From NCBI GenBank assembly GCA_035457105.1, contig DATIBX010000582.1, positions 1 to 25,058 of the forward strand: a DNA stretch of 25,058 nt, given 5' to 3'. The notes below the pieces were generated by a model. That model worked only from the letters and a program-made list of their open reading frames with translations, made no database searches and was not told where the DNA came from. Positions 1 to 6,971 of this stretch are shown piece after piece; position 1 is the stretch's first letter, and each line of letters starts with the position of its first letter. The position numbers were made by a program, and so were the translations under genes. The DNA is from PSRF01 sp035457105 (GTDB lineage Bacteria > Acidobacteriota > Blastocatellia > Pyrinomonadales > Pyrinomonadaceae).

Positions 1-98
1 AAGTGCGCGAGGTTTCGTGAGCCCAGCACTATCAGGCCGGCCATGATCAGAGTGAACAGCGTCCCCCAAGCGCCGGCTTTGAATGTTTCTTTTCTCAT
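1..98 (-). CDS. N-terminal fragment of a small membrane protein, cut by the window edge
   Basis: An ATG on the minus strand at 98 opens a frame that stays open to the window edge. The 32 visible residues begin MRKETFKAGAWG and contain one hydrophobic segment (roughly residues 10-25, LFTLIMAGLIVLG) followed by SRNLAH. This looks like the first transmembrane helix of an inner-membrane protein with a short basic N-terminus. There is no clear Shine-Dalgarno sequence. The gene diverges from the Ric gene across about 220 bases that contain two FNR/CRP-type palindromes, so both genes could share control. I cannot name the family from this fragment. Confidence 0.55.
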   Translation of the reverse strand, partial: MRKETFKAGAWGTLFTLIMAGLIVLGSRNLAH

Positions 99-191
99 TG
101 TGCGGATGTTTTCGATTCTTTCGCGACGGACTCAATAAGTCAAATGGAACGTAGGGGTTCTGCAGCATAGCCGCGCTTATTGGGAAGCGAT

Positions 192-205
192 ATGACTCAT
201 GTCAC
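192..205. promoter_or_regulatory. FNR/CRP-superfamily-type palindrome (upstream copy)
   Basis: The bases ATGACTCATGTCAC contain the inverted repeat TGAC-N4-GTCA. The half-site and 4-base spacer match the general architecture of FNR/Dnr/NnrR-type operators (TTGAT-N4-ATCAA and relatives). Its centre is exactly 59 bases upstream of a second such site. That it binds a regulator is inferred. Confidence 0.45.
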
Positions 206-250
206 ACCTAAACTAACCTTTGTGAACATCTCGTTCTTTTCGGGAAAGGC

Positions 251-264
251 GTGATTTAAGTCAC
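251..264. promoter_or_regulatory. FNR/CRP-superfamily-type palindrome (promoter-proximal copy)
   Basis: The bases GTGATTTAAGTCAC form a near-perfect palindrome with half-sites TGAT/GTCA and a 4-base AT-rich spacer. Its centre (257.5) lies 63.5 bases before the Ric start codon. A plausible -10 hexamer (TAGCTT, 287-292) would put the transcription start near 299, so the site would be centred near -41.5, the class II activator position. FNR/Dnr control fits a nitric-oxide/iron-sulfur repair gene. Confidence 0.5.
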
Positions 265-320
265 TGCGTCGAAGTTTGGCCTAGCGTAGCTTGTCCGTAT
301 CGAGATAAGGAGAAGTAGTT

Positions 321-1049
321 ATGTTTGAGGCTACAAAAACTGTTAGAGAGTACGCTTTGGAAATCCCTGCTGCGACTCGAATCTTCGAAAAACTTGGTAT
401 CGATTACTGCTGCGGGGGCGGAAAGAGTTTGGCGGATGCTTGCGCCAAGGCCGGGGTCGCGGTAGAGGAAGTCCTCGGCTCGCTTCAGAGCAACGCGAGC
501 GCCGACGGCACCTCCGTTGCCGAAGATTGGGCCACCTCGTCGCAGGCTGAACTAGTCACACACATTGTTGAAAAACACCACAGGTTTACACGAGAGGAGT
601 TGGAGCGGCTAGATGCTCTATTAGCAAAAGTTTGTGGGGTGCACGGGCAAAACCATCCGGAACTTTTTGAGATTCAGCATCAATTCGGGAACCTGCGCGG
701 GGAGCTCGAGCCTCACATGTTAAAAGAAGAAAGAGTGCTCTTTCCCTATATCGTTCAGTTGGAGGAAGCTGCGATGGCGAAGCAATCTCTTCCCGCGCCG
801 CCTTTTGGAACTGTGCGGAATCCAGTGCGCGTGATGATGGCCGAGCACGATGCCGCAGGATACATTTTGGGAAAAATGCGTGAGTCTAGTTCCAACTACG
901 CTGTCCCGCCGGATGGATGCATAAGCTACAAAACCTTGTACAGCGCGCTGTCAGCCTTGGAAGCTGACCTTCATCAACATATTCACCTGGAGAATAACAT
1001 CCTGTTTCCGCGCGCTGCGGAACTCGAAGATATGTCGCGCTCGATCTAG
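321..1049 (+). CDS. ric: Iron-sulfur cluster repair di-iron protein, Ric/ScdA/YtfE family
   Basis: The 242-residue protein has the two-part architecture of the Ric family. Residues about 3-45 form the ScdA N-terminal (DUF542) domain with the diagnostic LGIDYCCGGGKSL motif (Cys30-Cys31). Residues about 78-235 form a hemerythrin-like four-helix domain with candidate iron ligands His81, His86, His132, Glu136, His176 and His220-222. Ric proteins are cytoplasmic, carry a non-haem di-iron centre and restore iron-sulfur clusters damaged by nitric oxide or oxidants. Length matches the family (about 220-245 residues). The start follows AAGGAGAA at 307-314. It appears monocistronic and is preceded by two FNR/CRP-type palindromes, consistent with induction by oxygen limitation or nitrosative stress. 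Confidence 0.93.
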   Translation: MFEATKTVREYALEIPAATRIFEKLGIDYCCGGGKSLADACAKAGVAVEEVLGSLQSNASADGTSVAEDWATSSQAELVTHIVEKHHRFTREELERLDALLAKVCGVHGQNHPELFEIQHQFGNLRGELEPHMLKEERVLFPYIVQLEEAAMAKQSLPAPPFGTVRNPVRVMMAEHDAAGYILGKMRESSSNYAVPPDGCISYKTLYSALSALEADLHQHIHLENNILFPRAAELEDMSRSI

Positions 1050-1402
1050 AGGCGGATTAGCGGTTAATAGCCAGCAGAATCCTCGCCAGCCATTTCATCC
1101 CAACAAGAACGATCACCGTTGAGATAATTCCGGTGGGCTATGACGATAGCAAAGTAGCCTGGAAAGAGATCAGCAACGGCTTGGTCAATTCGATTATTCC
1201 TCACTTCTTTTCTCATCGGTTACTCATAGTTCGTCTTCATCACAGATAGAGCGCCTGGCTTCATGATCAATACCGAAAGCGATGCCATGAGCGATGAATC
1301 ACCGTGAGAACACGTATGGAGAACAAGTGTTTTCACGCTATGAACCATCCAGGCCTTCCCTTAAGTTGTTATCAAGTCTTAAGTATTGGAGGGACACGAA
1401 AG
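1050..1402. other. Intergenic region with no convincing gene
   Basis: There is no good coding frame. A stretch at about 1110-1250 reads open in one frame (ending IPHFFSHRLLIVRLHHR, then stop) but lacks a start codon and ribosome site; it could be decayed coding sequence or chance. I see no obvious terminator hairpin after the Ric gene. A ribosome site at 1388-1393 belongs to the next gene. Confidence 0.5.
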
Positions 1403-1837
1403 ATGGAACACATTATCGACAACTCGAGGCGCATTTCTCGGACCAAAACGCAAGCTGGCCAGGACGTCTCTGGCCCCACCTATCAAGCTTACCAAATCCT
1501 GCACGTCGCCTTTGTCGTCGCGCCGCTAGTCGCCGGACTGGATAAGTTTTTCAATATACTCGTGAACTGGGAGCAGTATCTACCTCCGTTCGTTAACCGA
1601 ATGGTCGGCGGTCATGGTCACGAATTGATGCTCGTCGCTGGCGTCATCGAAATCATCGCGGGACTGGGAGTTTTGTTCAAACCGAAATTCTTCGCCTATG
1701 TCGTTTCGGCCTGGCTCTTAATGATCGTGTTGAACCTGCTGATGATCCCTGGCTACTACGACATCGCGCTACGCGATTTTGGTCTGGCGCTAGGCGCTCT
1801 TGCCCTTGCTCGTCTCAGCCAGAGTTTTGATCGCTGA
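1403..1837 (+). CDS. DoxX-like integral membrane protein
   Basis: A 144-residue protein with a hydrophilic N-terminus of about 30 residues and four predicted membrane helices (about 32-52, 73-92, 97-115, 122-139). The GLDKF motif at the end of helix 1 and EIIAGLGVLFKP in helix 2 resemble DoxX/MauE-type four-helix redox-associated proteins. Such proteins are often linked to thiol or quinone redox processes in the inner membrane; the substrate here is unknown. The frame is open further upstream (to 1304), but GGAGGG at 1388-1393 sits 9 bases before the ATG at 1403, which decides the start. It lies 75 bases before the ankyrin gene on the same strand. Confidence 0.75.
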   Translation: MEHIIDNSRRISRTKTQAGQDVSGPTYQAYQILHVAFVVAPLVAGLDKFFNILVNWEQYLPPFVNRMVGGHGHELMLVAGVIEIIAGLGVLFKPKFFAYVVSAWLLMIVLNLLMIPGYYDIALRDFGLALGALALARLSQSFDR

Positions 1838-1912
1838 GCTTCGCTGTGACTGAGATAAGAATTTGGCAGCGCGATAAGAAATGGCGAAGGGTACAGCCAC
1901 AGGAGAAACACA

Positions 1913-2410
1913 ATGTCGCACGAACGAATACCTGCTGATGTAAGGGATGAGGGAGGCATTACTTCTTTGATGAGTGCTGCACTCGATGGTCAGACTGAAA
2001 CGGTTAAAGCGCTGCTACTTAATGGTGCCGACGTGAATGCGCAAAATCCTGAAGGGCGAACGGCGTTAATGTTCGCTGTCATTAACCTGAGGACCGCCAC
2101 CGTAAAAACGTTGTTGCAGTTTGGGGCCGATGTAAATGTCCAAGCCGATTGTGGTTGTACGCCCTTAACACTCGCGGCATGTAGCGGCGACATCGGAATT
2201 ACTCAGGCCCTGTTAAATAGTGGGGCAGATGTAAACAAAGTATGCAGCTCCGGCAAAACTGCCCTGATTGTGGCCCTGGAACACGGATACCACGCCATCG
2301 CTCGATTACTCAAAACGGCTATGGTCCATTCAAAGCAAGTGAAGTCAGAAAGGCTTGCATCAGACATACGAAGCCGCGAGCGATCTGCGGTATTTTCCGC
2401 GACCAACTGA
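1913..2410 (+). CDS. Ankyrin-repeat protein
   Basis: A 165-residue protein made almost wholly of ankyrin repeats. After a short leader (MSHERIPADVRDE) come four repeats of about 33 residues: GITSLMSAALDGQTETVKALLLNGADVNA, RTALMFAV...LLQFGADVNV, CTPLTLAACSGD...LLNSGADVNK, and KTALIVALEHGYHAIARLLK. A basic tail of about 35 residues ends the protein. There is no signal peptide or membrane helix, so it is probably a cytoplasmic protein-binding scaffold with an unknown partner. AGGAGA lies just upstream of the ATG. It may be co-transcribed with the DoxX-like gene. Confidence 0.85.
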   Translation: MSHERIPADVRDEGGITSLMSAALDGQTETVKALLLNGADVNAQNPEGRTALMFAVINLRTATVKTLLQFGADVNVQADCGCTPLTLAACSGDIGITQALLNSGADVNKVCSSGKTALIVALEHGYHAIARLLKTAMVHSKQVKSERLASDIRSRERSAVFSATN

Positions 2411-2728
2411 ACCACAGGGCACTCGGGAAACTTAGATTTTTCGCGAACTGTAGTAATGTTGTTAAGACACGCGATGCGGGATTTCACCAGATTGATCAGT
2501 CCTTTTACTACGCTCATGCCGTTTGGCGGTGATCCTCGGCTCGCTGACAAAGCGCTGAATCTCGTTTTCTCTATAACCCCACTCACGCAAGACTGAGCGC
2601 AGCCTACCGTGGTCGGCGACCCGTTCAGCGAAGATGGTTTTTCCCTGGTTCGTTTTCATTCCTTCTGCCCTTTCGAGTAAATAGTTTTCGTGACGTGTTC
2701 TGTGCCTCGATTAAATTTTGAGCCTGCT
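2411..2728. other. Convergent intergenic region with one doubtful short frame
   Basis: This lies between the convergent ankyrin and grpE genes. It contains a doubtful leftward 65-codon frame, listed separately. I see no clear rho-independent terminator. Confidence 0.4.
2462..2659 (-). CDS. Possible small protein of unknown function
   Basis: A 65-codon leftward frame starting MKTNQGKTIFAERVADHG, rich in charged residues (about a third Arg, Lys, Glu or Asp), with no signal peptide or membrane segment. AGAAGGA is directly next to the ATG, which is too close for an ideal ribosome site. It lies downstream of grpE on the same strand and could be the last gene of that transcript. Another leftward frame (2203-2586) partly covers it. 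I do not recognise the family; it may be a chance frame. Confidence 0.3.
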   Translation of the reverse strand: MKTNQGKTIFAERVADHGRLRSVLREWGYRENEIQRFVSEPRITAKRHERSKRTDQSGEIPHRVS

Positions 2729-3259
2729 TCACTTCAGTACGGCCACGCGCGCTGGACGAAGCAGTTCGCCATTCATGAAGTAGCCACGTCGATCTTCCGC
2801 ATAAACTGTCCCAGATTTATCACCGTCGTTATCAATCATGGTCATCGCTTCGTGTAATGTGGGATCGAACGGCTGCCCTTCACTATCAAATGGGGTGACG
2901 CCGTTCGAGTGCAGCACGTCGCTGAATCGCTGACGAATGAGTCTGAGACCGTTGGACACTGCATCCGATGCTTCGCCTACGTGCAACAAGGCGCGGTCGA
3001 AGTCGTCCATTACTTCAATAAGCGCGAGAAGGACCTTGCGTTTGCCCGCCTGCTCCGCGACAGCACGTTCCTGTCTTGTGCGCCGCCGGTAGTTATCAAA
3101 TTCAGCTAGCATTCGAAGACTTTGTTCTCGCTCGTTGGCCAATTCCTCTTTCAACCTTATGATCTCGTGGTCCAACACGTCGGTATGCTCCACTTCGATG
3201 GCTTCGTAGATGCCGTTATCAGATAACGTCGTTTCTCGTGTGTGATCTAATCGTTCCAT
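2729..3259 (-). CDS. grpE: GrpE nucleotide-exchange factor (stand-alone copy)
   Basis: GrpE releases ADP from DnaK (Hsp70) in the cytoplasm. The 176-residue protein has a long helical, charged N-terminal part, the conserved EFDNYRRRT motif of the coiled-coil helix, VMDDFDRALLH, and the C-terminal beta domain with FDPTLHEAM and GYFMNGELLRPARVAV. This order and length are typical of GrpE. The frame opens at 3277, but AGGAGGG at 3263-3269 immediately precedes the ATG at 3259, so I use that start. No dnaK or dnaJ is adjacent; it follows glutamate dehydrogenase by about 56 bases, so it is probably an additional, stress-linked copy. Confidence 0.93.
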   Translation of the reverse strand: MERLDHTRETTLSDNGIYEAIEVEHTDVLDHEIIRLKEELANEREQSLRMLAEFDNYRRRTRQERAVAEQAGKRKVLLALIEVMDDFDRALLHVGEASDAVSNGLRLIRQRFSDVLHSNGVTPFDSEGQPFDPTLHEAMTMIDNDGDKSGTVYAEDRRGYFMNGELLRPARVAVLK

Positions 3260-3315
3260 ATACCCTCCTGACTTCAAATTAATCTCTCTTGAGACGGCAG
3301 CTGATTAGCCCCTCT

Positions 3316-4737
3316 TTACGGGAAGATGCCGAGTTCGGCATAGCATGTAGCTATCTTATTTATTGCGCCGATAAAAGCTGCTGTCCTGAGACTCGGAATG
3401 CCGGGATCTGATTTCCATATCTCACGAATCTGGTTATAGGCCACAGCCATTGATTCCTCGAGACCGGAGTTAACCAAATCGATCTCGTCGGCACCGCGCG
3501 CAACGGTTTTTCGTTCCACGTCGGAGAGTCTTCGTCCGGTGTTTTCTTCGATGACACGTAGCAGGTTCTCAAAACTTTTTTGCTCGAATCGCTTACCCAT
3601 TCTTCCGAAGCGAACGTGTGACAGATTCTTCAGCCACTCGAAATATGAAACAGTGACGCCGCCGGCGTTCAAATAGATGTCGGGGATGACCAGGACGCCC
3701 TTACGCAGAAGGATCTCCGCTGCACCTGCAGTGGTCGGTCCGTTGGCCGCCTCCGCGAGAATCTTCGCCTTGATGCGACCCGCGTTCTCTTCGGTGATCT
3801 GATTCTCGAGTGCTGCGGGAATCAAAATGTCGCAATCAAGTTCGAGCGCTTCCTCTCGAGTACCGAGATTAGTTGCTCCTGGAAAGTTAAGCAGGGAACC
3901 GGTTTCCTTCCGGTGCTTCATCACGGCCTCGACGTCAAGCCCTTTTGGGTTATGGATGGCGCCCTCGTATTCCGCTAGTGCGATGATGACCGCGCCTCCG
4001 TGCTGACAGAATTGTGCCGCGTTGTAGCCGACATTCCCCAATCCCTGGACGACGACGCGCTTTCCCTCTAACCCTTTATCGACGCCGACCTGCGTCATGT
4101 CGTCGCCGTGACTACACACTTCGCGCAGACCAAAGAAGACTCCGCGTCCTGTGGCTTCAAGTCGTCCCCGAACTCCACCCTGAGAAACGGGTTTACCGGT
4201 CACGCAAGCAAGTGCATCGATCTGTCCCGGGTGGAAGGCGGCATACGTGTCTGCTATCCAGGACATCTCTCGCTGCCCCGTGCCGTAATCTGGAGCGGGC
4301 ACATCCACCCCCGGACCAATAAAGTTCTTCTTGATCAACTCCGAGGTGTATCTCCGCGTGATCTGTTCCAACTCCTCAATCGTGTAATTCTTCGGGTTGA
4401 TTTTTACAGCGCCCTTGGCTCCCCCAAAGGGTACGTCCATTACTGCGCACTTGTACGTCATGAGCGCGGCCAAAGCCTTTACTTCATCCTCATTGGCGTC
4501 CTCGGAATATCTGATTCCGCCTTTTACTGGCAGCTTGTGGTGGCTGTGCTGTGCGCGCCAGCCCGAAATAACCTCATAGCCTTGTCGCGTGCGTACGGGG
4601 AACTGGAACGAGTAGACACTGTTACAGACCTTTATCTGATTTAACAGACCTTTCGGATGCTGTGTGAACGACGCGGCTTGATCAAAATAGGCTGAGACGT
4701 TGTCAAAAAAGCCCGTCTGAGATTGAGCTGTATTCAT
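3316..4737 (-). CDS. gdhA: Glutamate dehydrogenase (Glu/Leu/Phe/Val dehydrogenase family)
   Basis: The enzyme interconverts glutamate and 2-oxoglutarate plus ammonia with NAD(P). The 473-residue protein has the N-terminal dimerisation/substrate domain with PVKGGIRYS (Lys72), MTYKCAVMDVPFGGAKGAV (Lys96, catalytic-type Lys108) and DVPAPDYGTG (Asp150). The Rossmann nucleotide motif GLGNVG is at 232-237, and ILAEAANGPTT follows. Length is slightly above the usual 410-450 because of the N-terminal segment. Glutamate rather than branched-chain amino acids is the likeliest substrate but is not proven by sequence. A strong GAAGGAG precedes the ATG. The upstream small gene stops only 3 bases before this start, so the ribosome site lies inside the end of that gene, a sign of translational coupling. 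Confidence 0.93.
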   Translation of the reverse strand: MNTAQSQTGFFDNVSAYFDQAASFTQHPKGLLNQIKVCNSVYSFQFPVRTRQGYEVISGWRAQHSHHKLPVKGGIRYSEDANEDEVKALAALMTYKCAVMDVPFGGAKGAVKINPKNYTIEELEQITRRYTSELIKKNFIGPGVDVPAPDYGTGQREMSWIADTYAAFHPGQIDALACVTGKPVSQGGVRGRLEATGRGVFFGLREVCSHGDDMTQVGVDKGLEGKRVVVQGLGNVGYNAAQFCQHGGAVIIALAEYEGAIHNPKGLDVEAVMKHRKETGSLLNFPGATNLGTREEALELDCDILIPAALENQITEENAGRIKAKILAEAANGPTTAGAAEILLRKGVLVIPDIYLNAGGVTVSYFEWLKNLSHVRFGRMGKRFEQKSFENLLRVIEENTGRRLSDVERKTVARGADEIDLVNSGLEESMAVAYNQIREIWKSDPGIPSLRTAAFIGAINKIATCYAELGIFP

Positions 4738-4740
4738 TGT

Positions 4741-5019
4741 TTACTCCTTCGATCTATTGGTTGGTTCCACAATTTTACCCACGCCGTATTCATCGAGCAA
4801 AAGAAGATACCCGAGCGCAAGTGGTTCATCTTCCAGTCTGTCACTCAGATGAAGATCGCGCGGTGGTACGCTGCCGTTTAGTCGATTAAGAGACCAATGA
4901 AGGTACTGACGAATTGGTCCGCCACCCTGACAATAATCGCTGTCGCCTTCCTCTAGCGCACGCACAACTTCGATCGCAGACCCTCCGCTAACGTCTTTTC
5001 CTCGAAGTCTAAAAATCAT
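4741..5019 (-). CDS. Small conserved-looking protein of unknown function, coupled to gdhA
   Basis: A 92-residue acidic protein beginning MIFRLRGKDVSGGSAIEVVRALEEG and including IRQYLHWSLNRLNGSVPPRDLHLSDRL and LALGYLLLLDEYGVG. It has no signal peptide or membrane helix. I do not recognise a named family; the pattern of hydrophobic and charged residues looks like a real folded protein. An alternative TTG start at 5073 would add 18 residues, with AGGAAG upstream of it; I prefer the ATG at 5019 because the protein-like pattern starts there. It is the first gene of the operon with gdhA and grpE, and its stop overlaps the gdhA ribosome site. Confidence 0.65.
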   Translation of the reverse strand: MIFRLRGKDVSGGSAIEVVRALEEGDSDYCQGGGPIRQYLHWSLNRLNGSVPPRDLHLSDRLEDEPLALGYLLLLDEYGVGKIVEPTNRSKE

Positions 5020-5376
5020 TTGCTCAACACCCTCGACTGCTTCCCCAACAAACGCTCCTCGTGTTCCGGTCAAACCCGCTTCCTGCCTTGGTTCGACGAC
5101 TAAATCATATTGATCAAACCAATCTGCAACGAGCGTGTTATCACGTGTGCAATGTAGGCGTTTTCTCTTGTGTGGGGTGCTGTTCGGGGTTGCAATACTT
5201 CAAAACACACATCAGTTTGGAGCTAGGGATGAGTATCCGCGGGCGATTATTGACGCGGCAATTTGAGGACTTTCACGTGACCTGGTGAAGATGTCTGAAC
5301 CGAAAGTGGTAAAGCTTCATGCTCGTTATGGTCAAGGGCTAATGGTCTAGTTTTATTCACCAGCTGATGGCGACTA
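5020..5376. other. Intergenic region, probable promoter region of the gdhA operon
   Basis: Between two leftward genes. It must hold the promoter of the small gene-gdhA-grpE operon, but I cannot pick out a convincing -35/-10 pair. A rightward 75-codon frame (5061-5288) has no ribosome site and no protein-like composition. I see no repeat or terminator. Confidence 0.4.
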
Positions 5377-6156
5377 TTAGCCGATTTTGACTGAAAACAT
5401 CGAGACAGATCCCCCTTCGAATCCTTCCACTGGAAAGCTGACCTCGTCGCCTTCCTCTTGTTGAGCCATCACGTAGAGAAAAGGCAAATAGTGATCAGGC
5501 ATTGGAACTGACAATGCAGCGTCACGCCCTAAAGTTTCATAAGCGATGAGCGGGTCGGGCTCCCGAGCTAGCAGTAGCTCACGAATCCGTCCCTCGAAAC
5601 GCACTGCCCAGTCGAAGGGCTTGATCTGACGTCGGCCCCACCCGTAAGCGTGCAGGTTATGCACAAGGTTGCCGCTCCCCATGATGAGCACGCCTTCGTC
5701 GCGCAAGCCGGTGAGCCGCTTCGCGATTTTATAGTGGAACTCTGCTGGTTTCGTATCGTCAATGCTGAGTTGAATGACGGGAACGTCCGCATCGGGGAAG
5801 ACGTGACAGAGCACCGACCACGTGCCGTGGTCCAGTCCCCAGCGCTTGTCCAAGTTGACTGGGACCGGAGCGAGCAATTCTCGGACCCGGAGGGCGAGTT
5901 CCGGGTCGCCGGGCGCCGTGTACTTGACGTCGCTCAGCCTTCTCGGGAAACCAGCGAAATCGTGAATAGTGCGTGGCGCAGGCATCGCAGTCACTATTGT
6001 AGCCGGGAGGTACCAGTGGGCCGAGATCGAGATCACGGCACGAGGGCGCGGAATTGCTCTGCCAATGTGATACCACCCCTCCGTCCAGGCATTATGTGCC
6101 AGTGCGTTCATCGGGTTGCCGTGCCCGAAGAAAATCGCAGGCATACGTTCGGCCAT
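5377..6156 (-). CDS. Extradiol ring-cleavage dioxygenase, DODA/YgiD type
   Basis: A 259-residue member of the LigB-superfamily class III extradiol dioxygenases. Visible motifs are PAIFFGHGNPMNAL (His12), SISAHWY, GLDHGTWSVL and VLIMGSGNLVHNL, which supply the metal-binding histidines and match the YgiD/plant DODA group. Members open catechol-type rings such as 4,5-DOPA; the native bacterial substrate is often unknown, so no symbol is given. The frame opens at a TTG (6162), but the ATG at 6156 lies 8 bases after GGAG and is preferred. That ribosome site lies in a hairpin (listed separately). The TRIC-type gene lies 74 bases upstream on the same strand. Confidence 0.88.
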   Translation of the reverse strand: MAERMPAIFFGHGNPMNALAHNAWTEGWYHIGRAIPRPRAVISISAHWYLPATIVTAMPAPRTIHDFAGFPRRLSDVKYTAPGDPELALRVRELLAPVPVNLDKRWGLDHGTWSVLCHVFPDADVPVIQLSIDDTKPAEFHYKIAKRLTGLRDEGVLIMGSGNLVHNLHAYGWGRRQIKPFDWAVRFEGRIRELLLAREPDPLIAYETLGRDAALSVPMPDHYLPFLYVMAQQEEGDEVSFPVEGFEGGSVSMFSVKIG

Positions 6157-6160
6157 TTTC

Positions 6161-6183
6161 AATACTCCTCACTTCGGAGTACT
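6161..6183 (-). promoter_or_regulatory. Hairpin that can mask the ribosome site of the dioxygenase gene
   Basis: On the leftward transcript TACTCC pairs with GGAGTA around a 7-base loop (GAAGTGA), extendable by an A-U and a G-U pair. The 3' arm contains the GGAG used by the ATG at 6156. The pairing is visible in the sequence; a role in translation control is inferred. Confidence 0.4.
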
Positions 6184-6230
6184 GTCACTATTTTCACATT
6201 ACGTGCGATTTGGTTCATCGCGGATTCGTT

Positions 6231-6896
6231 TCATTCCTCTTCGGAACGCGCGTGCGCGACCGGCAGTTGCCACCGGCGTCGGATTGCGACCAAGCGAAGG
6301 CCGAAACAGATCACTGCGCCCAATACTGCGGCTACAGTGGGCGCAAAGTTTAATTGATGGCCGATCACCACCATCACTGCACCGGCCAGCGCTGCCACCG
6401 CGTACAGATCAGAGCGCAGCACTTGAGGAATTTCCGCGACCAAAACATCACGCATCATTCCACCGCCAACCCCGGTTAGCATTCCGAGCAACGACGCCAT
6501 CACCGGATTCAGCCCATAGCCCAGGGCCTTTTGCGTGCCCGTGACGGCAAAGAGCGCCAACCCTCCGGCATCGAAAAGCAGTACGAAGTTGCGCACTCTC
6601 GCCGATCGCTGGCTACGCGGGAACCAAATAAATATGAGCAAACCTCCGAGCACCGAGGCGGTCACATAACGCCAATCTCTGATAGCTGCCGGTGGCACCG
6701 AATCGATTAGAAGGTCGCGGATGATTCCCCCCGCGCTGGCCGCGGCAAAGGAAATAACGAGCACACCGAAAATATCAAGACGCCGCTTGACTCCGACGAC
6801 GGCACCGCTAAGCGCAAACACAAACGTACCGATTAGATCGAGCACCAAAAGAGTGCCCGTCGCGTACTCCTTAAATGCTGCCGTCTGTTCGTTCAA
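6231..6896 (-). CDS. TRIC-type cation channel / YicG (UPF0126) family membrane protein
   Basis: A 221-residue protein with about seven membrane helices and the internal duplication typical of this family: each half carries a glycine-rich motif followed by Arg-Asp (GGIIRDLL in the first half, GGGMMRDVL in the second). The first half begins LDLIGTFVFALSGAVVG, as in bacterial TRIC/YicG proteins. Family members form potassium-permeable trimeric channels; a more general solute role in bacteria is possible. The start used is a TTG at 6896 with no clear ribosome site, and it adds about 16 residues before the first helix; the true start is uncertain. Confidence 0.85.
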   Translation of the reverse strand: MNEQTAAFKEYATGTLLVLDLIGTFVFALSGAVVGVKRRLDIFGVLVISFAAASAGGIIRDLLIDSVPPAAIRDWRYVTASVLGGLLIFIWFPRSQRSARVRNFVLLFDAGGLALFAVTGTQKALGYGLNPVMASLLGMLTGVGGGMMRDVLVAEIPQVLRSDLYAVAALAGAVMVVIGHQLNFAPTVAAVLGAVICFGLRLVAIRRRWQLPVAHARSEEE

Positions 6897-6971
6897 AATT
6901 TCGACACACTTTCCGACCAGTAACGTCTCCGCAAAACGTTCAATCGCTCAGTTATAACCGAACCACTAATT

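Noticed and set aside
1110..1250. Open stretch reading TITVEIIPVGYDDSKVAWKEIS...
   Set aside because: No start codon in frame, no ribosome site and no family resemblance; could be decayed sequence, but the evidence is too thin to call a gene.
4108..4644. Long rightward frame (178 codons) opposite gdhA
   Set aside because: It lies wholly antisense to a well-conserved gene, has no ribosome site and has an unnatural composition.
5650..6357. Long rightward frame (235 codons) opposite the dioxygenase gene
   Set aside because: Antisense shadow of a conserved gene; no protein family pattern.
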